Under the pieces are notes generated by a model. It had not been told where the DNA came from. It saw only the letters and a list, made by a program, of their open reading frames with translations, and did not search any database. From Sedimenticola sp. (GTDB taxonomy: Bacteria; Pseudomonadota; Gammaproteobacteria; Chromatiales; Chromatiaceae): 59,299 nucleotides of DNA. Location of the stretch: contig DRKS01000044.1 of NCBI GenBank assembly GCA_011051655.1, positions 1 to 59,299 of the forward strand. Reading direction: 5' to 3'. Shown here piece after piece: positions 59,155 through 59,299 of the stretch. Every line of letters starts with the position of its first letter. Position 1 is the first letter of the stretch. Position numbers and translations under genes: made by a program.

Positions 59155-59299
59155 GTTAACCCGCATTTCTCACCAGGATTTGGATTTTTGGGGCAAGCTG
59201 GCGAAGCAGGTTGGACGATCGGCCGCCGAAGCATAGCCGTAGCTATGGTTCAAGGCTGATCGTTCAAGATGCGAAGCCAGATTGTTCCAAAAACCAAAT
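59155..59299. repeat. Right copy of 145-bp terminal inverted repeat
   Basis: Exact reverse complement of bases 1-145. It lies 77 bases upstream of the dxs ATG. The inner border GTTAAC is shared by both copies; beyond it the sequences differ. Confidence 0.9.

Noticed and set aside
1-59299. Complete linear plasmid or virus with terminal repeats
   Set aside because: No replication, partition or capsid genes, and a housekeeping gene (dxs) lies at one end; a contig broken at a palindromic repeat is simpler.

Overview
The window looks like a stretch of a Gammaproteobacterial chromosome given over to respiration. The high-GC right end carries dxs, a YdgA-type DUF945 protein, tandem NhaD antiporters and a SulP permease. 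Heme A/O synthases, SCO copper chaperones and a PEP-CTERM protein fit a respiratory, probably denitrifying or sulfur-oxidising, Gammaproteobacterium. This placement is inference. Both ends carry the same 145-bp sequence in inverted orientation, most of it an imperfect palindrome, so the window is either a contig that stopped at a dispersed repeat or a segment bounded by inverted repeats.

Layout: 0.1-1.6 kb, a two-domain phosphonate-type ABC permease. 1.7-7.2 kb, a cytochrome-maturation/thiol module (diheme cytochrome, three TlpA-like lipoproteins, CcmH-like, CcdA-like and a CX3CH cytochrome). 7.2-14.9 kb (minus), a cytochrome b with a C-terminal heme c, a branched-chain-amino-acid-type binding lipoprotein and a GldA/GldF/GldG-like ABC system with a DUF4340 protein. 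15.4-26.1 kb, cytochromes c, an FGE-like protein, a SCO protein and a divergent NosZ homologue. Downstream of NosZ are a lipoprotein, a split cytochrome b with terminal heme c, two Vgb-type beta-propellers and two cytochromes c. 26.2-27.8 kb, a protoporphyrinogen oxidase and a small membrane protein. 28.0-34.9 kb (minus), a bd-type (CydA-like) core with several c-type cytochromes, one fused to an ethylbenzene-dehydrogenase-type heme domain, and two tiny membrane proteins. 35.0-36.6 kb, a degenerate secreted nuclease-like protein and CtaA. 37.1-45.0 kb (plus), a CuA-containing heme-copper enzyme whose active-site Tyr is replaced by Gln, CtaB, SCO, and a second heme-copper subunit I whose Tyr position is Phe, in one tight cluster with a cytochrome b/ferredoxin/MvhD fusion. 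45.1-48.2 kb, a lower-GC patch with a gene fragment, a toxin-antitoxin pair, a small inverted-repeat element, a PEP-CTERM protein, a truncated DUF1566 protein and 21 copies of a pentamer. 48.3-59.1 kb, DUF420 and copper-chaperone genes, SulP, two NhaD, DUF945 and dxs.

How it fits together: four FNR/DNR-type palindromes precede a monoheme cytochrome, the NosZ-like operon, the diheme cytochrome upstream of the bd-like cluster, and the first heme-copper operon. Three of them share an almost identical promoter block. This ties the region into one regulon, probably responding to low oxygen or nitrogen oxides. The likely chemistry is reduction of NO (two Tyr-less heme-copper enzymes) and N2O or a related substrate (NosZ-like), fed by Rieske-less cytochrome b/c modules and many periplasmic cytochromes. 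Copper comes from SCO/PCuAC proteins and heme from HemY-type oxidase, CtaA and CtaB. No nitrite reductase, Rieske protein, NosD, NosL or NosR is visible. Substrate assignments are inferred from active-site residues and context, not proven.
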